From: Diplonema japonicum
Taxonomy: Eukaryota > Euglenozoa > Diplonemea > Diplonemida > Diplonemidae
Assembly (NCBI GenBank): GCA_964019335.1
Contig: OZ025651.1
Span: 1-64,000 of the forward strand
Direction of reading: 5' to 3'
Length of the DNA stretch: 64,000 bases
The position numbers and the translations under genes are program-made. Below, piece after piece: positions 1-11,300 of the stretch (its first letter is position 1; every line of letters begins with the position of its first letter). The notes below the pieces were generated by a model. It ran no database searches and was not told the origin of the DNA. It saw only the letters and a list, made by a program, of their open reading frames with translations.

Positions 1-330
1 GGGTTTGCGGGTTTGCGGGTTTGCGGGTTTGCGGGTTTGCGGGTTTGCGGGTTTGCGGGTTTGCGGGTTTGCGGGTTTGCGGGTTTGCGGGTTTGCGGGT
101 TTGCGGGTTTGCGGGTTTGCGGGTTTGCGGGTTTGCGGGTTTGCGGGTTTGCGGGTTTGCGGGTTTGCGGGTTTGCGGGTTTGCGGGTTTGCGGGTTTGC
201 GGGTTTGCGGGTTTGCGGGTTTGCGGGTTTGCGGGTTTGCGGGTTTGCGGGTTTGCGGGTTTGCGGGTTTGCGGGTTTGCGGGTTTGCGGGTTTGCGGGT
301 TTGCGGGTTTGCGGGTTTGCGGGTTTGCGG
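1..330. repeat. Perfect 8-bp tandem array (GGGTTTGC)n, about 41 copies
   Basis: The unit GGGTTTGC repeats without a visible mismatch from the first base to about 330, where it stops abruptly at GCGGAAGCC. It is open at the left edge, so the full length is unknown. The unit looks telomere-like (G/T-rich, 8 bp, highly homogeneous), but the G-rich strand is the plus strand at the left end. A chromosome end here should show the C-rich strand. It is therefore either an interstitial array, a satellite, or an assembly inversion. Long ORFs in all three plus frames are an artefact of the repeat. Confidence 0.95.
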
Positions 331-1037
331 AAGCCAGCACACAGCCTGTTGCGTCAGCTGTGCTTGTCACCGTCATCAGGGCATCCGAAGCACTGTCATG
401 CCACTTGCCGTCGAAGTCATCGCACCTTTCAGTCACTACACTGGCAGCCATGGTGGCTAAAAGCCCCCTAAGCAACATCATCATTTATGAAACTGTGAAT
501 GCAAAAAAAGTAATGGAAGAAAGATAATAACGCATGTCAAAGCTACTTGAACTTCTTAGAGGGGAAAGGGAAGCATGGTCTGGCTGTTTTGAGCCCTCCC
601 AGTGAGACCGGCCGGTGACCAGTCGATAGCGCGGTCGCGTACCCTCTTCGCAGGTTTTTCACACCTCGGTCCCGGCAAACGATGCAAAGAGATTTCACAA
701 ACGCCACGGAAATGAACAGATTGAAAATCCTTGATGTTCCTGTTCGAAACGGGTGCGGCACTTAAAATGCCTCGCATAAAATTAAATCATTTGATCGCAA
801 AAGATATCTGCGTTTCGTTCTTTAATGGTTAAAGTCCAAATCACTACCATGCTGAAGGACCACTATTTCCCGCAAGCGGCACCACGATGAACCTGTAGCA
901 GTGTTGTGGATTTGGTTTTGCGTGGACACAGAAGCAAAAGATGCAATAAATATAAGAATTAAGATTCTACGAAGAAATCTTCGTTGTTTTGTTTTTTTGG
1001 GGGAAGGGAGGCGTCTGAAGTAATTACCAAGTTCCAC
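331..1037. other. Gap next to the repeat array, no gene seen
   Basis: Mixed-composition DNA between the tandem array and the stop codon of the first gene. Short ORFs on both strands lack any recognisable motif. A TTCGAAA loop with a partial stem near 740 looks like a tRNA T-arm, but no matching acceptor stem was found. Being the most array-proximal unique DNA, it could be subtelomeric if the array is telomeric. Confidence 0.5.
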
Positions 1038-1676
1038 CTAAGCAGCATCGGCTTTTTCTTTACCGGTGTTTGTTACTGTCATGATGCGATCAAGTGGGAT
1101 GGAGGAAGCGAAGAGTAAACACGCCAGCAAGCATCTCTCGTGCTCGCATTGGATAAGATTCATCGCGAAGGAGTCGAGTTGCGCAAGAGGTCTGCCTCGC
1201 CCGACACCGATGCGCAACCGGCAGTGAAGTGCACCGCGTGCTGCCGCACAGACGTTACGTACTCCATTGTGAGACAACAATTTCATATCGGTCTTTTTTA
1301 AACCCCGCATCTTGACGGTGCCTAATGGCAGGTCCAGCTCATCGTGCACCACAAACATATTCTCCCAGTTGCCCTCAAGCCTTTTCTCAACCCAGCTCTT
1401 TGCCGGTGCTCCGCTCAGATTCATATAACTGTTAGACAGTACCAAATAAGTGTCGCTGAATTCTGGCTCCAACTTCTTCCAATACTGAAACTCCTTCCGT
1501 TCTAACACCTCCTCCCACTTTTCCTTTTTCACCTTGACGAATTCCCCCCTCTTCCCTGCCTTCATCTCTAACCCCAAGTCTCGGACAATCCTGCTCAGAA
1601 CTATCTGTCCTGCATTGTGCTTCTGCGTAGCATGCGCCCTGCCTGGGTTCCCTAATGCAAATATCACTTTTTTCAT
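1038..1676 (-). CDS. Peptidyl-tRNA hydrolase, bacterial/organellar Pth type
   Basis: Hydrolyses the ester bond of peptidyl-tRNAs that drop off ribosomes. The 212-aa single-exon product covers the whole Pth family. Visible landmarks are the N-terminal GNPG motif (residues 9-12), the catalytic-His block KHNAG (about 19-23), NSYMNLSG (about 82-89), HDELDLPLG with the conserved acidic residue (about 111-119), and HNGVRNV (about 136-142). The usual T/R before the catalytic His is a lysine here. No convincing targeting peptide precedes the fold, so the compartment is open, although eukaryotic Pth1-type enzymes often serve mitochondria. The stop is the leftmost of the gene array; the next gene ends 66 nt upstream of this start. 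Confidence 0.92.
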   Translation of the reverse strand: MKKVIFALGNPGRAHATQKHNAGQIVLSRIVRDLGLEMKAGKRGEFVKVKKEKWEEVLERKEFQYWKKLEPEFSDTYLVLSNSYMNLSGAPAKSWVEKRLEGNWENMFVVHDELDLPLGTVKMRGLKKTDMKLLSHNGVRNVCAAARGALHCRLRIGVGRGRPLAQLDSFAMNLIQCEHERCLLACLLFASSIPLDRIMTVTNTGKEKADAA

Positions 1677-1742
1677 ATCCCCCTTCCTGTCTGTAAGTCA
1701 AGCTTTTTCTTTTTTAATCTGTTAAAAAGAGTGCGGATACAG

Positions 1743-2760
1743 TCACAAGCGCTTCAGGCTCCTTAAGTATTGCTCGAAAGGTAATATCACATCCGCCTGC
1801 CGCCAGTTGTCGCTGAGGTACCACAATTGTCTCTCTTTTGCCTTATTTGATTTTAGCACGGCGTTCTTCTTCCCAACACCCCTGTCAAAGCAGTGAGCCA
1901 CCACCTGCAGAGTTATATAAGACATGTTATTTAAGACATACCACATCCCCCAGCGGTGTAGGACACACGCGGGGATAGGTTGAATGAGGTAGCAGGGCAA
2001 CTGTCAGCTGTGAAAGGGAAGCTGTGCCATAGGCCATAACAGAGCTGTTAGTGTAAGTGAGCAAGCCTTCCCATCGTACGCCGAGCGTTGCAAGAGCTGT
2101 ATTGAGAGCTACTTGGTCGTCACGTGTTTCCTTAATGTTCTCTAACGCACTCTGCAGAAGCTGCAGTGTCCCTTCAGTAGTTTTAAAGGCAATGAAGCCC
2201 ATGCATGCAGTTGCACCCCACTTCTTGAACAACTTATTGGGGTAGGAACCTCTTTGAGCCACGATATCGGCCTTCAAGGAACGCACTTCCTGCACAGGGC
2301 TTTTTACCCAGATGGCATCCAAGTCACTCAACAGGACCATTTTCACTGTCGTGTCATGAAAATATTGTGCCACAAGCCCAAGTCGCAGTTCCCATAGGTC
2401 GGCAAGATTGCCAGTAGTAAAAGATCCTTCGCAAGACCCGCCAAGGGCGCTCAGCCACCTCCTCATCTTTTCGTCCAAACACAGCACTTTCACCCTAAAG
2501 GTTTCACCTTCGCTTTTAGAACTCTCTGCAGCCACTAACCAGTTCAGCAAAAGCTCTTTATATTCGTAGCTCGCACTAACCACCACCACAGTGCTGCTCA
2601 CGGCTTCTTCTCCTCTCACTGTATTGCCGTATAAAGCAGTCTGGCACACCCACACCAATAAGAGCAGCACAGCCACTATGAACCATCTTCTCAATCTCAT
2701 ACTATCTGATTGTGATATGCTGTGGTCATCTGCAAGCATGGCATAACCTCGTGTCTGCAT
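1743..2760 (-). CDS. Type II membrane glycosyltransferase, GT77-like nucleotide-diphospho-sugar transferase
   Basis: Likely a Golgi glycosyltransferase. Two exons give about 326 aa; the 37-nt intron lies at 1905-1941 (GTATGT...TGCAG) and joins ...LGDV to VVAHCFDRGVGKK. A single membrane segment near residues 25-42 (RWFIVAVLLLLVWV) predicts a type II topology, and a second Met just before it could be the true start. The lumenal part has the metal-binding DxD-type motif LLSDLDAIWV, then ACMGFIAFK and DDQVALN, and the C-terminal HCF...GK...LWYLSDNW segment, an order typical of the PF03407/GT77 family. Donor and acceptor sugars cannot be told from sequence. It sits 50 nt from an O-fucosyltransferase-like gene, so the two may share a glycosylation role. 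Confidence 0.75.
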
Positions 2761-2810
2761 TAAATGTTAACCGAACCGAACCGTAATATATAAGTATGAA
2801 ATGTTGAGTG

Positions 2811-4271
2811 TTAATCTTTAAAAATAGAAAGGGCGAGCGAAGCAGCTGCCGTGGTGGTCATCTCGTGGAACAAGGAAATATCCCAGCCAGTGCAGGCGCG
2901 CTTCCATGGCATGGTAAGGAGCCTTGCAAAGCACGTGTTCTGTGATGAGCTGTTTGTGGGCTTATTGACACACCTGCGAGACAGAGGAGGCGGAGTTTCC
3001 TATGAAGACACTGCCCTTGCGTAGAAGGAAGTAATCTGTTGCAAGACCGTGAAGCCCGCCAATCTCTTCCGTGTGGTACTTCCCTGAGTAAAAAACAGCG
3101 CCTTTAGTGAGGAGATCCATCTCAGCTGCCTTGTTCTGATGGTCTGAAGCAAGGAAGGCCGGGTAGGGTAAAATGTTGGGATCTCCAGTGCTGCTGATCC
3201 CGAGCCTGTGGTGGTATTTCTCCTTGCGCAACATACACATTCCGTAGCGTCACTGACGTGTAAGTAAAGTTCACCTTGCACTGTGCGTGCAGCTCCCCAA
3301 GCTGTGATCGTGTCTTGTTGGTCGTGTCATACCAGCTTAGGTGAAATATTGAAGTTCTTCACGAAATCTGTTTCTATCTCAGCGCTGCACGTCCCTTCTC
3401 TGTATCGCAGATGAATGGCGATGTAGTCTTGCCCTTCTCCATATGTTGCTTTGCTAAATCGATCCACTTCCTCCTGTACTTCCTTCGATGGTCGCAAAAG
3501 CCCATATCCCATTGCCATGAAGCGGAGCCCTGGTCGCAGGAAGAAGGCCAGCTCGCCCGAGAGGTTGATGAGCCGCTGTTGGGCGGCTCGAAGCTTGGGG
3601 ATGGCAGTCTCGATAGTAGTCTTAAAACCCGGGATTGGGAAGGACTTAGGAAAGAGTGCTTTGGGGTCACATTTTAGGTGGTTCTGCTTGCCAAGGGGCA
3701 TGTCGTGGATGTCCTGCCCAAAGCAGCCGACTGACCTTTCGTGCAATAACTGAGCTGAGGCGGCGTCCTTAATACAGAAGTACCGTCCGAGCTCCTCGAA
3801 GCTGTAGAAGGATCTGACATCGTGCCATGCCTTGGCATGTCGGAAGTGTCCGAGCACGAAGGTGCGGTTGAGAAGGTGTGCCATGAGGATGCCGTGGACA
3901 ACGGACTGCAGCTGGTTGTGGTGACGGCCCCATGTGTGGGTGTTCACTGTGAGATACTTGTCGGGACAGGGAACTGAAGGGTCGCGCAAAGGAGGCAGCG
4001 TCGGGGGGGTCCATTCCTCGATGTCATGTCGTGCAACGAGGTCTATGTGCACCTCCTCCATACCCTTCGTCTCGCTGCCTACAGGGGGGTCGGGCTGCCG
4101 TTCAATCGCTCCACATCCTAATCCCTTCCGCAGGCAATCTAAATCCTGCTGTGTTGCACCCGCATGGTGCGCCTCATCGTCGATCATGTCACTAAACGAC
4201 CACCCGACAGTGCACCCCAACAGCACAAGAATCAACAATAAGCCGTATAGCCATCGCTTCTGTCGGTTCAT
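2811..4271 (-). CDS. O-fucosyltransferase-like type II membrane protein
   Basis: Probably transfers a sugar, by family GDP-fucose, in the secretory pathway. Four exons encode about 454 aa. Introns are 3302-3332 (31 nt), 3206-3236 (31 nt) and 2940-2973 (34 nt). Residues 7-25 form a signal-anchor (WLYGLLLILVLLGCTVGW). The segment GRHHNQLQSVVHGILMAHLL resembles the GR-x-x-NQ donor-binding motif, YIAIHLRYREGTC the HxR motif, and after splicing come PAFLASDHQNK, LATDYFLL and FIGNSASSVSQ, all in the order of protein O-fucosyltransferase folds. The last exon is short and reads NTCFARLLTMPWK onward. Exon borders rest on reading-frame continuity and family similarity. Confidence 0.75.
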
Positions 4272-5892
4272 ATTTAGTTTTAATTCTTTATATCGTGTTC
4301 CTCGGCTGCTTCACAGCATTGCCCTGCATGATTGCAATGTAATGAACTGCTTTGTGATAAAAACATAAGGGAGAGGTGCGGGGGTGCGGGGGGGGGGGCA
4401 TACTCAAAAAAAGGAGAAAAAAATGAAATAAATTTAAATAAAAAGAATGGAGAGGGAAGATAAGATAAAATAAGAATTCTTCTTTCATTTTCTTGTTTTT
4501 TTCTTTTTTCTTTTTTTTCTTTTTTTCATGTCTCCTCCGCCTACCTTCTTGCTTTCTCCCTCTTTTATCTTCTTTTTTTTCTTTACCTTTTCTCCTTTTA
4601 ATATTACACAATCACCCTCTTCGAAAGGAAAAAAAAAGAAAGTCGGAAGAAAAAAAAAAAGGGAGGGGGAAAGTAGAGTACTCCGTAGAAGGAGCTGGGT
4701 AGACGCCAAATTTATTCTTGTTTGTTTGAATTGGAAAAAGAAAAACAGGGGAGAATAAAAGCGAGAAAAACATGCTTTGCCTTTTTCAAATACATCAAAG
4801 TATCGACTACTTGTTGTCTCGCTTTTCTTTTTTTGTGTTTTCCTCCTTTTCTCTATTTCGCTTTTTTTACTCGTTTCTTTTTCCCCTTTTTCTTGTTGTA
4901 TGACACTGTTCAGCTGCTGAAAGGGACAACAAAATATTCCTCCCAGTCATTCAATGCCATACGGTGAGTGCCTTCCTCTATTGCGCACCTAAGCACACCT
5001 GGGCGTACCATCGTGCTCCAGGGGAAAACAGATTGCTGAACAGCTTTTTTTAAAAAATCGCACTTTTCTAATCTTTTGATTCTCTTTTCTTCCCCTTTTT
5101 TCCCCGCCCCCTTAAGAGAAAAATAAGATAAAAAAATAAAATAAAAAAGTAAAGAGTCCACTGCAAGGTTTCTGAGGCGGCGTAGATAATGGGGCCTAGA
5201 AAGCAGCTTCTTCTATAATAAAAAAAAAGAAATCACTATAATGGGGATTTACACAACGACCCACTGTGGTTTTCTTTTTTTCCCTTGTTTTTCTTAAGAA
5301 ACACTGTGATTGAGACAAGGCAACTGCCCTGACGTCAAACTTGAACGAATAACCATCGAAACGCCAATTGCAGCGCTGCAGTTTCATTCACAACGCACTC
5401 TTTTGTGGTAGTTAAGGTCACCAGCATGTACTCCAGAGAAAAGAAAACAAAACTAAAAAAAAAAAAAAAAAAAAAAGAAATGCATGAAAATATCCCAAAG
5501 AGAGCAGAGTACTTTGAATACCGGGCATCATGCTTTCGTTCCTATTCCACGGGCGATTAGAAAAGCATATTCTTAAAACGGTGCACGGCTTAGCCTATAA
5601 CGTTCGCTAGCCTAAAACTTATCCATCAATGTTCTTTTCTTTCTCCCATGTGTGCATAAAGATAGTATCAAAGGGTAATTAAAAAACAAAAACTGTGGGG
5701 ACTGGAGCTCAATTCGCCAAAAAAACGGGGGGGGGGGGAAGAAGAGAAAAGGGAGATTCCTGGGATGGAATGCCCCCTTCTCTACTTATCAGCCCTTTTT
5801 CTCCCTCAGAAAAAAAAGGGGGGGTGGGGGAAATCGGAATTTAAAATCCCTTCAAAAACAGTTTCAAAGGATTACATTTTATTTCTTCATCT
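4272..5892. other. Long AT-rich intergenic region with a possible uncharacterised minus-strand gene or remnant
   Basis: Poly-pyrimidine and poly-purine tracts dominate. On the minus strand, 4910-5050 translates to a protein-like segment ending AIEEGTHRMALNDWEEYFVV followed by a stop. Around 5165-5215 there is another short protein-like stretch (KKLLSRPHYLRRLRNLAVDS) after a TTATTATAG acceptor-like site, and an ORF starts at 5387. They could be exons of one small gene, but I could not join them convincingly or recognise a family. At 5531-5541 the string GCTTTCGTTCC recurs from the blocks at 8.1 and 29.2 kb. Confidence 0.3.
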
Positions 5893-6397
5893 TTAAGCGG
5901 GTTCGCACATGAGCTTGATGAACTCGGCAAGATCGATCTTCCCGTCACCGTTGGGGTCCACGTCGCTCATTACCTTTTTGGATTAAAATAATACTTTAAA
6001 TTCTTTCACAGAAACATACCTCCTTTGCCTCCTCATCTGTCATGGTGGTGTTGGCGAAGGTCTTGAGTGCATAGACAAGGTCCATGGCGTTCAGGTAACC
6101 ATCACCATCGTCGTCGAACTTCTGGAACACAGCCTCCAGCTGCTCCAGGAGCTCAGGCTCCGATACTTTCTTTGCCACAAGGTGCAGGAACTCATCGAAC
6201 TCGATCTCTCCCGTCCCATCCGTGTCCACTTCGCGCACCATCTCCTCCAGTTGCTGCTCGGAAGGCTTCATGCCCAACGACCTCATGGCACACCCCAATT
6301 CCTTCAAACAAATCGCTCCGCTGTTATCCGAATCAAACAAGTTGAACACATGTCTGTATTCCTGCACCTGCTCTGACGTCAAACCGTGGCTTGTCAT
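5893..6397 (-). CDS. Calmodulin-like four-EF-hand protein
   Basis: Small calcium sensor of 152 aa. Exon 1 (6020-6397) encodes three EF-hands. A 46-nt intron at 5974-6019 (GTATGTTTC...CAAAAAG) separates exon 2, which supplies the fourth. Loops begin DSDNSG, DTDGTG, DDDGDG and DPNGDG; each has acidic residues at positions 1, 3 (N in EF4) and usually 12, although EF3 ends in Asp rather than Glu. The N-terminus is short, as in calmodulin and unlike centrins, and spacing between hands matches calmodulin. Many residues differ from canonical calmodulin, so it may be a paralogue rather than the housekeeping copy. Possible partners in the window are the IQ region of the calcium channel and the IQ protein at 19.6 kb (inference). 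Confidence 0.88.
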
Positions 6398-6509
6398 GGC
6401 TGCTTTTTTTATGACCTGTGTGGGAAGGGCGGTGGGACATCATTATGAAATTTAAAAACTCTTAAATGTGTTACCATATCCGTTATTCGGACTTCTTGCT
6501 TTCTCCTTG

Positions 6510-7634
6510 TCATCTACGCCGCTTAGTGCTTCCCGTGATTCTTTTCAATAGTGTGTAGAACAATACCGCTAACAGTAACAAGAACACGATGAGGTAGTAG
6601 TAGTAATAGAAGGAAACGGGCCCTGTCTGTAGGGGGGGAGGGGAGAGGGGAAAGAGGGAAAGGGGAGGTGGAAGGGATGAATTCTGTACCCTTTGTTTAA
6701 TGGTCTGGAGATTAAAGACCGCCCCCTTGTTATTCCTGTTCGGGATTGTGATGTTGTGCACCATGCCTGCAGGTGTGTGTGCTGAGATAATCATATATGT
6801 GGGTGTAGTTCGGTGCAAGAAGATCCCGTCGGCGAAGAAGTGCCACAAGCTATGGAGGGATACACGGTAGCCCTTGTCATGCGGGGTGTGCGGCATGTAC
6901 CCAGCACCACCACCTGAGTTCAAATAATAAACCCCTTCGTAGAGGGAGTACTGCATGTAGTGGTTGTCTGCGTTGATGTACAGCGATACGTTCGCCACCG
7001 TGAACAAGGGGCACAACATGTCCACCAACCACTTTTTGTTTTCGTGTGGCCCGTTGGCATGCAGGGGGTAGTGTCCGACCACGACCTTCCACCCGGTGAA
7101 ATCCTTGAGCAACTCCTCTTGCATCCATGCCCACTGCAGCATGTTGTCCCAACAACGGGCCTTGTACAGCTTCGGCTTGTCCTTGTTGACAACACACCTC
7201 TCTAGCAGCACAGTGTCGATGAAGACAAGCTTGACTCCATTCTCGACAACAGTGTGGTAGGGGTATGGTAAGTTCCACCTTGCAGGGTTTATCTTCGTAT
7301 AATTCACCTGTGCCCATATGTCACCTCGGTAGTCATGGTTCCCTAGCGCCACATGGAACTTCACTTCCTCTGGGTACACATCCAGGAAGGTTTCCCTCCA
7401 CCTGTCCTCCATTGTTGTCTGCACGCCTTTCCTGTAAAAATTATCACCCGCTGCCACTGCGTACCGTACACCATTCTCCTTGGCCACCTTTCCCATCAGC
7501 TTGCCTATTTCCCTCTGCCGGTCTCGACTTTTCTTCTCACCCCCCCAACACCCGAAGCTGATGAAGTTCTCATCTTCACCCTTTGTTCCCTGCAGACACA
7601 TGGACAATAATATTAATATCACTACGCCTATCAT
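6510..7634 (-). CDS. Membrane-anchored purple-acid-phosphatase-like metallophosphoesterase
   Basis: About 374 aa with an N-terminal signal peptide (MIGVVILILLSMCLQG) and a C-terminal membrane helix (LIVFLLLLAVLFY), implying a lumenal or extracellular catalytic domain. Metallophosphoesterase motifs follow the tartrate-resistant type: FGCWGG, GDNFY, GNHD and VVGHYPLH. The last motif, usually GHDH, reads ADNH, so one of the two metal-binding histidines is Asp; activity or metal use may be altered. A 63-nt segment at 6627-6689 (GTACAG...pyrimidine-rich...CTACAG) is probably an in-frame intron, which would remove a Pro/Ser/Leu stretch just before the anchor. The substrate is unknown. Confidence 0.8.
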   Translation of the reverse strand: MIGVVILILLSMCLQGTKGEDENFISFGCWGGEKKSRDRQREIGKLMGKVAKENGVRYAVAAGDNFYRKGVQTTMEDRWRETFLDVYPEEVKFHVALGNHDYRGDIWAQVNYTKINPARWNLPYPYHTVVENGVKLVFIDTVLLERCVVNKDKPKLYKARCWDNMLQWAWMQEELLKDFTGWKVVVGHYPLHANGPHENKKWLVDMLCPLFTVANVSLYINADNHYMQYSLYEGVYYLNSGGGAGYMPHTPHDKGYRVSLHSLWHFFADGIFLHRTTPTYMIISAHTPAGMVHNITIPNRNNKGAVFNLQTIKQRVQNSSLPPPLSLFPLSPPPLQTGPVSFYYYYYLIVFLLLLAVLFYTLLKRITGSTKRRR

Positions 7635-8365
7635 CTTCTTTCAGTTTTTTTGGCCCCCTTTGCCTGTTTGTCGTCTTCAAATGCACCTCGTAAAAAGGAA
7701 GGAAAAAATGAGAAAAATATGATGGAGAATAAAAGAAAAGAATCATCACCAAATCTCTTACTTTGCATTTTGGCCTTCTTTCCTTTTGTAGGTGAAGCGC
7801 AATATTCTTGTGAACTATGGAAAAGGAATAAAAAAAAAAAAGGTCTTAAGAGCACAAGAAAGGGTCCGTGTATTCTCCCGGCTCCGGTGTAGAAGCATCC
7901 AAAAAAAATGGCTTTACTTTTTACTAATAATAAAGCAAGCTTCTTGGTCGCAACCTATGTCAATCACGTAAAGACAGGGATAAAAAAAAAACCGAGGAGC
8001 CTGTGAAAAGAAGGAAGGGAAGATAAAAAAGAAACGTCCCATGTTTGTAAAAACTGAGAATTAAGAAAGGAGAAAAACTCAAAGTGCAGGACAAACCCCC
8101 TCATGGAGGGCCGCCCTTGGGTGGGTTGGGGGGGGCTATCTATTTATACTCCCCTTCTGGAGCATTGCTTTCGTTCCAATCGAGGCCTTGAGCGTCTTGC
8201 AAAAAAAAAAGCGATGTAACAAGAAAAAAGTGAAAGGGGAGGACACTTGAATCAGACGTGGAAACGCCCCAGAACAGCTGCTATTCACCCGCAACGCTGT
8301 TTGAAGGTGGTGTGGAGGCGGTGATAGATGGCTGTCGACAGTGCTGAAAAAAGTTAAATGCTATT
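7635..8365. other. Intergenic region with a conserved noncoding block
   Basis: A-rich spacer between the phosphatase start and the calcium-channel stop. It holds the block at about 8085-8180 listed separately. The remainder is low-complexity A/G and T tracts with no supported ORF. Confidence 0.5.
8085..8185. ncRNA. Candidate structured RNA, copy 1 of a pair (other copy near 29.2 kb)
   Basis: Shares with 29130-29205 the ordered elements CCCTT(A)GGG, a G-rich run, TATCT/TTATCT, CTCCC(C/T)TTCTGGAGC and GCTTTCGTTCC. The CTCC...GGAG hairpin is kept in both with different loops, and a CC-x-CCCTT-GGG-x-GG hairpin is also kept. Two diverged copies with preserved stems suggest an RNA gene. Strand and family are unknown; I could not match it to U1-U6, 7SL or RNase P by eye. 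A shared promoter or UTR element is the alternative. Confidence 0.4.
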
Positions 8366-11300
8366 TTATTTACGTACCTCGAGTGACTGAGAAACACGTA
8401 CCTCGAGTGACTGAGAAGAGCCACCCGCACGCGGGCTACTAGGTACTCTCGAAGAAGATGCAGGTGAGAGAGACAAGACAGGTGTCGGTGTGTTGCTTAA
8501 GTGCTCGCTGTCGGGCACCGTCCGGACCTCGTGCTTCTTCTGGATGGCGATGTGCCTTCCCTTGCGGCCTCTCCAAACCTTCTGAATCTGCATTGCGGAG
8601 AGTTCCACCTTTGCGTACCCATTGCGTATGGAGGTGAGTTCTTCATAGTAGCCGTCGCTGTGCAGCGCATTCCACGCCTTACGATTAGTCTCCAGCACGT
8701 CTTCCCAGTACGGCACATCAACAATGATCAGCCCGTACTTGAACAGATTGAACTCAATCAGCACCGTCACTAGCTCTTGGTACGACACATGACTATCGTA
8801 GTTGCAGCACCTGTTCCCGATGCTGTTGAGAAGCGTCTTTCTGAAAAACGCGCTTGTAGCGTCGTTCTCATCGTCGAACCCAAGTGGAGGGCCCACAGCA
8901 CGTAGCTGCGACGAGATCTCCCTGATAGGTATGAGCCGTGTCCCCCGCGGGTCGCGCTTCTCCCACTCGTTGTAGAAGACAGTCACGTGGTCCTCCGTCA
9001 ACAGAGCGTTCTCCTCCATTGAGACAACTTCGTAGCCACTCAGGATGACCGCAATGAACACGTTCAGCAGCACATACATCCCCAACACCATAAACGACGT
9101 GAAATACATCACCGCGATTGACCCATCTCCGCAGTTCCCTAGCTGGTCACTGCAGCGTGGCACCCCAACTCTGCAGTCGTTCATGATGCACTGCCACGCC
9201 TCACCTGTCGTCATGCGGAACAGCAGCAGAATGGCGTTGAAGAAGTGGTCAAAGTTGGCATGCTCGTGGAGACACTGACCACGTTTCACCCTCCCAAACA
9301 GGTCCACGCCCAACACCGCGTACAAGAAAAACAGCAACGACAGCAACCCCGCAACATTAACAAGGGTCGGGAGGGATAGTATCCTGGGATAGTTATAAAC
9401 CCATTGTAAATAACATACAGCGTCTTCAGCAGAGCACGTACCCCAGCAGCACTCCGTATAACTCTGATGATTCTCGCAAGACGAAGTACCCTGAAGGTGG
9501 ACAGCATCAAGGCCTCGTTCACAGTACTCTGTAAATTTCTTGTAACACAAACAGCGTGACACACCTCCATTATTGTCCCCATCAACGAAATCAACACGAT
9601 AGAAAAGTCAAACTTGTTCCCCGGGTCCTGGAAGTAGCCTTGTGGCTGGTGCGCGGTAATCTGCGAATGGATTGCTATCTTGTATGTTTTATTTTAACAC
9701 ACCTTTACAATCGCTTCTACGAGGAATACCCCCAAGAAGATTTGATTGTTTATGGAAAGCGCCTTGTTCCACTCGCTACTTTGATCAACGTGCTCAGTGG
9801 CCATGACAAGGACGTTGATGGTGATACATGCAGTGATGAAGTGATTGAAAGCTGCGTGCTGCACGAATTGAAAAAGGCGCATCCTCCAGGGGGCCATTCC
9901 CTCTTGCTTGTTCATTTTTGGTGTATTCAGCAGCATCGCGTCCTGCACAGCGATCCACTGCCGTTGGGACTCTGAGAGGTTAACCCACTTCTGCTGGTCG
10001 TTCCTGTCCTTCGCCGTGTTGTATTGCTCTATCAACACACCCACAAAGAGGTTGATAATGAAAAAGCTCCCAACCACGATAAAAATAATAAAGTATAGAG
10101 CCATGTACTGCTGGTTGCCCTTCTGAGGTGCGCTGTCTGGTCCGACAGCATCCTGTCCTAAGTGCATTAAAACCACCCAGCCTTCTAGCGTGGCGATTTG
10201 AAACAACGCTAGTAGTGCTGCACCCAGGTGGTCAAAGTGGTCTGGGTAGCTCTCCCATGTGTACAAGGGCTCTCCAGCGTCGTTCTTTAACAGGAGACAG
10301 TCCTCCTTTGTCATGGGTGCTGCGATGACCTTCTCCGTCAGGGTCCACAGCGGGTAGCTCACGTCGCCCCAATTCTCGTCCGTGCATGCGTAGAAGCTGC
10401 CTTGGAAGAACTGCATGCCCATGATGGCAAACATAAAGAACACAAGAGTTGTGATAAAGGCGATGTTTGCCATCGGGGGAATTGAACTGATAAGGGCAAC
10501 AACCACCAGCTTGAGACCGGGAGACTTATTGATGAACCTCAAAGGCCTCAGCGTTCTCATCATTCTGAAGATCTCAAGCTGCTGCGCACCAGACGACGAC
10601 TTGAACGCCATCGCGACGAGCGAGAATACAACAATCACGAAATCCAGCCTGTTCCAGCCATCGCGACGTAGGTACGACGTCGGGTGCATCACAAATCCAT
10701 GCGCAAGGATCTTTAACACAGCCTCCGCCGTGAAGCATATGGTGAGGGCTAGGTCAATGTTGTCAATGACTCTAGGGAACAACTCGTCTGGTGCTGCGAT
10801 GGGGTTCGCCATGGTGAGTGACACGGTCGAAACGGCGATGAGAAAAATCACAGCAGCTTCAAAGGCTTTGTGTGTGACTGCCGCATATAGCACTTTCCGC
10901 ACAGGGTGGTTGAAGGGCAGGATAAATAGCGCCCTATCATTAAAGTCATCTTCGGTGTTCAACGGCTCTGTCCTCGCAGCCGCCACATCAGGAAACAAGA
11001 CAGACTTCATTGTCAGCACGTTACGGTCCCTCCTTGTGATGTCCCGCACTGAAGAGTGGAGCTCCAATTCGTTCTTCAGCTCTCTCGCAGCGTGTTTTGA
11101 TAACTCGACTGTGAAGTTAGTTGCACTCCACCCGTATCTAACGAAGATAGGTGTAAGTTCTGGGTGGTGGTCAAGGACCCGCTTCGTGATGATCTTTAGA
11201 CAGAAGTCATCCCGCTTCTCATCCTCTTCGTCTTCCCCTATCCTACTTAGCACGTATGTCAACGTCTCGATGTCGTTCCGTTCTTCGGACAGGTTGTCCC

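Noticed and set aside
5-527. Three overlapping plus-strand ORFs reading (RVCGFAGL)n
   Set aside because: They are translations of the 8-bp tandem array in all three frames, with no unique coding content.
700-780. Possible tRNA, TTCGAAA loop
   Set aside because: Only four pairs in the T stem and no complementary acceptor or anticodon arm could be found upstream.
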